Source of the DNA: Pseudomonas lini
Lineage (GTDB): Bacteria; Pseudomonadota; Gammaproteobacteria; Pseudomonadales; Pseudomonadaceae
DNA length: 64,000 nt
Direction: 5' to 3'
Assembly: GCF_001042905.1 (NCBI RefSeq)
Contig: NZ_JYLB01000002.1
Span: 372,001-436,000, forward strand
In this document: positions 62,876 through 64,000 of the stretch, piece after piece
How positions within the stretch are numbered: the first letter of the stretch is position 1
Layout of the letters: each line of letters starts with the position of its first letter
Translations under genes and position numbers: made by a program
The notes under the pieces: model-generated
Seen by the model: only the letters and a program-made list of their open reading frames with translations
What the model was told of the DNA's origin: nothing
The model's database searches: none

Positions 62876-64000
62876 ATGAAAAGACTACGTCTGCTATGTG
62901 CCCTGATTGGTTTTACAAGTCTGCCCGTCGTGGCTGATATGGCATCGTTGAGCAAAGAGGCCTTTGTCAGCAACCTGATAAATCAGATGACTCTGGAGGA
63001 AAAAATCGGCCAACTGCGGCTGATCGCTATTGATGAAAAGATGACGCCCGAAAAGATACGCGAAGAGATCGCCGCCGGGCGAATCGGTGGTACCTACGGC
63101 TCTGTGAGCCGCTACGTAAACCGACCCATGCAGGACGCGGCTCAACAAAGCCGCCTGAAAATACCGATGTTTTTCGGCTGGGACGTGATACACGGCCATC
63201 GAACCATTTTCCCCATTGGCCTGGCGTTGGCCTCCAGCTGGGATATTGGCGCTATCGAGTTAAGCGGTCGGATAGCGGCAAAAGAAGCCAGTGCGGACGG
63301 TATCGATATGACCTTCGCCCCGATGATAGATATCGCCCGGGATCCTCGCTGGGGACGCACTTCCGAAGGCTTTGGTGAAGACACCTACCTGGTTTCGCGC
63401 ATTGCCAAAGCGATGGTTCAGGCCTACCAGGGCACAAGCCCGAATGCACCCGACAGCATCATGGCCAGCGCCAAACACTTCGCGTTGTATGGGGCTGTCG
63501 AGGGTGGACGCGACTACAACAGCGTCGACATGGGCCTGGCCAGAATGCACCAGGATTACCTGCCACCTTATCGTTCGGCGATTGAGGGTGGCGCGGGGGC
63601 GATGATGGTGGCGCTCAACTCGATAAATGGCGTACCAGCCGCTTCCAATGCCTGGTTGATGCAAGACCTGCTGCGCAAAGCATGGGGCTTCAAGGGACTG
63701 GTCATCAGCGACCATAACGGGATCAACGATCTGGTTCAGCATGGTGTTGCGAAGAATCACCGCGAAGCGGCCAGGCTCGCGATCAAGGCCGGCGTTGATA
63801 TGAGCATGAACGACTTCTCCTATGGTCCGGAGCTACCCGGGCTGCTTGAGTCTGGCGCTGTTTCCCAAAGCAATATCGATAACGCGGTACGGGAAGTGCT
63901 GGGGGCCAAGTACGACATGGGCCTGTTCGAAGACCCTTACCGGCGCATCGGCGTTGCCAGTGAAGACCCCGCTGACAACAATGCCGAATACCGTCTGCAC
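62876..64000 (+). CDS. bglX: glycoside hydrolase family 3 beta-glucosidase, N-terminal part
   Basis: The gene runs off the window end; 375 codons are present. A signal peptide (LLCALIGFTSLPVVA, cleavage near residue 20) precedes the (beta/alpha)8 domain. FGWDVIHGHRTIFPI, FAPMIDIARDPRWGRTSEGF and the nucleophile Asp in LVISDHNGINDLVQHG match BglX-type GH3 enzymes, with periplasmic export. BglX cleaves beta-linked glucosides such as cello-oligosaccharides. AGGGAAGGG precedes the ATG. Confidence 0.87.
   Translation, partial: MKRLRLLCALIGFTSLPVVADMASLSKEAFVSNLINQMTLEEKIGQLRLIAIDEKMTPEKIREEIAAGRIGGTYGSVSRYVNRPMQDAAQQSRLKIPMFFGWDVIHGHRTIFPIGLALASSWDIGAIELSGRIAAKEASADGIDMTFAPMIDIARDPRWGRTSEGFGEDTYLVSRIAKAMVQAYQGTSPNAPDSIMASAKHFALYGAVEGGRDYNSVDMGLARMHQDYLPPYRSAIEGGAGAMMVALNSINGVPAASNAWLMQDLLRKAWGFKGLVISDHNGINDLVQHGVAKNHREAARLAIKAGVDMSMNDFSYGPELPGLLESGAVSQSNIDNAVREVLGAKYDMGLFEDPYRRIGVASEDPADNNAEYRLH

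Noticed and set aside
1..64000. Prophage, secretion-system or biosynthetic cluster
   Set aside because: Looked for integrases, phage structural genes, transposases, NRPS/PKS domains and defence genes. None is seen; the genes are mostly conserved pseudomonad families.

Overview
The window is chromosomal DNA of a Pseudomonas, most likely the P. fluorescens group. The evidence is the high GC coding bias, the gene families and their local order (rnd-ycgL, aceK, hrpA, a fabH2-like gene followed by a sigma/anti-sigma pair and an OprP/OprO-type porin), and many Pseudomonas-type REP palindromes between genes. I see no rRNA, tRNA, insertion sequence, prophage or CRISPR array. Coding density is high and most genes are core or near-core.

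Layout. 1-5.5 kb: end of a glutamine-synthetase-family gene, lipid A phosphoethanolamine transferase eptA, a methyltransferase, rnd-ycgL and a 2-hydroxyacid dehydrogenase. 5.6-15.7 kb: housekeeping and unknown genes (nitroreductase, YcgN, a protease-like protein that has lost its zinc ligands, SPOUT methyltransferase, YajD, spermidine-synthase-like protein, cyclic-nucleotide-binding protein, oligopeptidase PtrB, YafJ-type amidotransferase). 15.8-20.7 kb: a 5-oxoproline module (LysR regulator, MFS transporter, pxpA-pxpB-pxpC). 20.8-24.8 kb: MoxR/VWA pair, a toxin-antitoxin-like DUF4160/DUF2442-HTH pair behind a perfect palindrome, and a DUF748 protein. 24.9-29.5 kb: cysK, lpxO and two EamA exporters, the first preceded by a proline-rich leader ORF. 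29.6-40.8 kb: aceK, hrpA, fabH2-like gene, ECF sigma and zinc anti-sigma, porin with a possible Pho box, FemAB-like protein. 40.8-49.8 kb: aquaporin, small stress and detoxification genes, an ECF42/DGPF sigma module, a LysR-PACE pair, a LysR-SDR pair and zntB. 50-64 kb: chemoreceptor, orphan Ig-like domain, histidine kinase, PepSY protein, glpQ, monooxygenase-amidotransferase pair with its LysR, DUF1003 protein, TetR-metallohydrolase pair, exported amidase, small HTH protein and the start of a GH3 beta-glucosidase.

The most distinctive signals are regulatory. They are the 54-codon leader peptide and structured leader before the EamA gene at 27697; the palindrome directly before the DUF4160/DUF2442-HTH pair; a TGTCGA-N17-CGAC promoter candidate before the SnoaL/YCII/ECF42 group; palindromic operators at four divergent LysR or TetR gene pairs; and 17 paired REP elements that fall into sequence and orientation classes.
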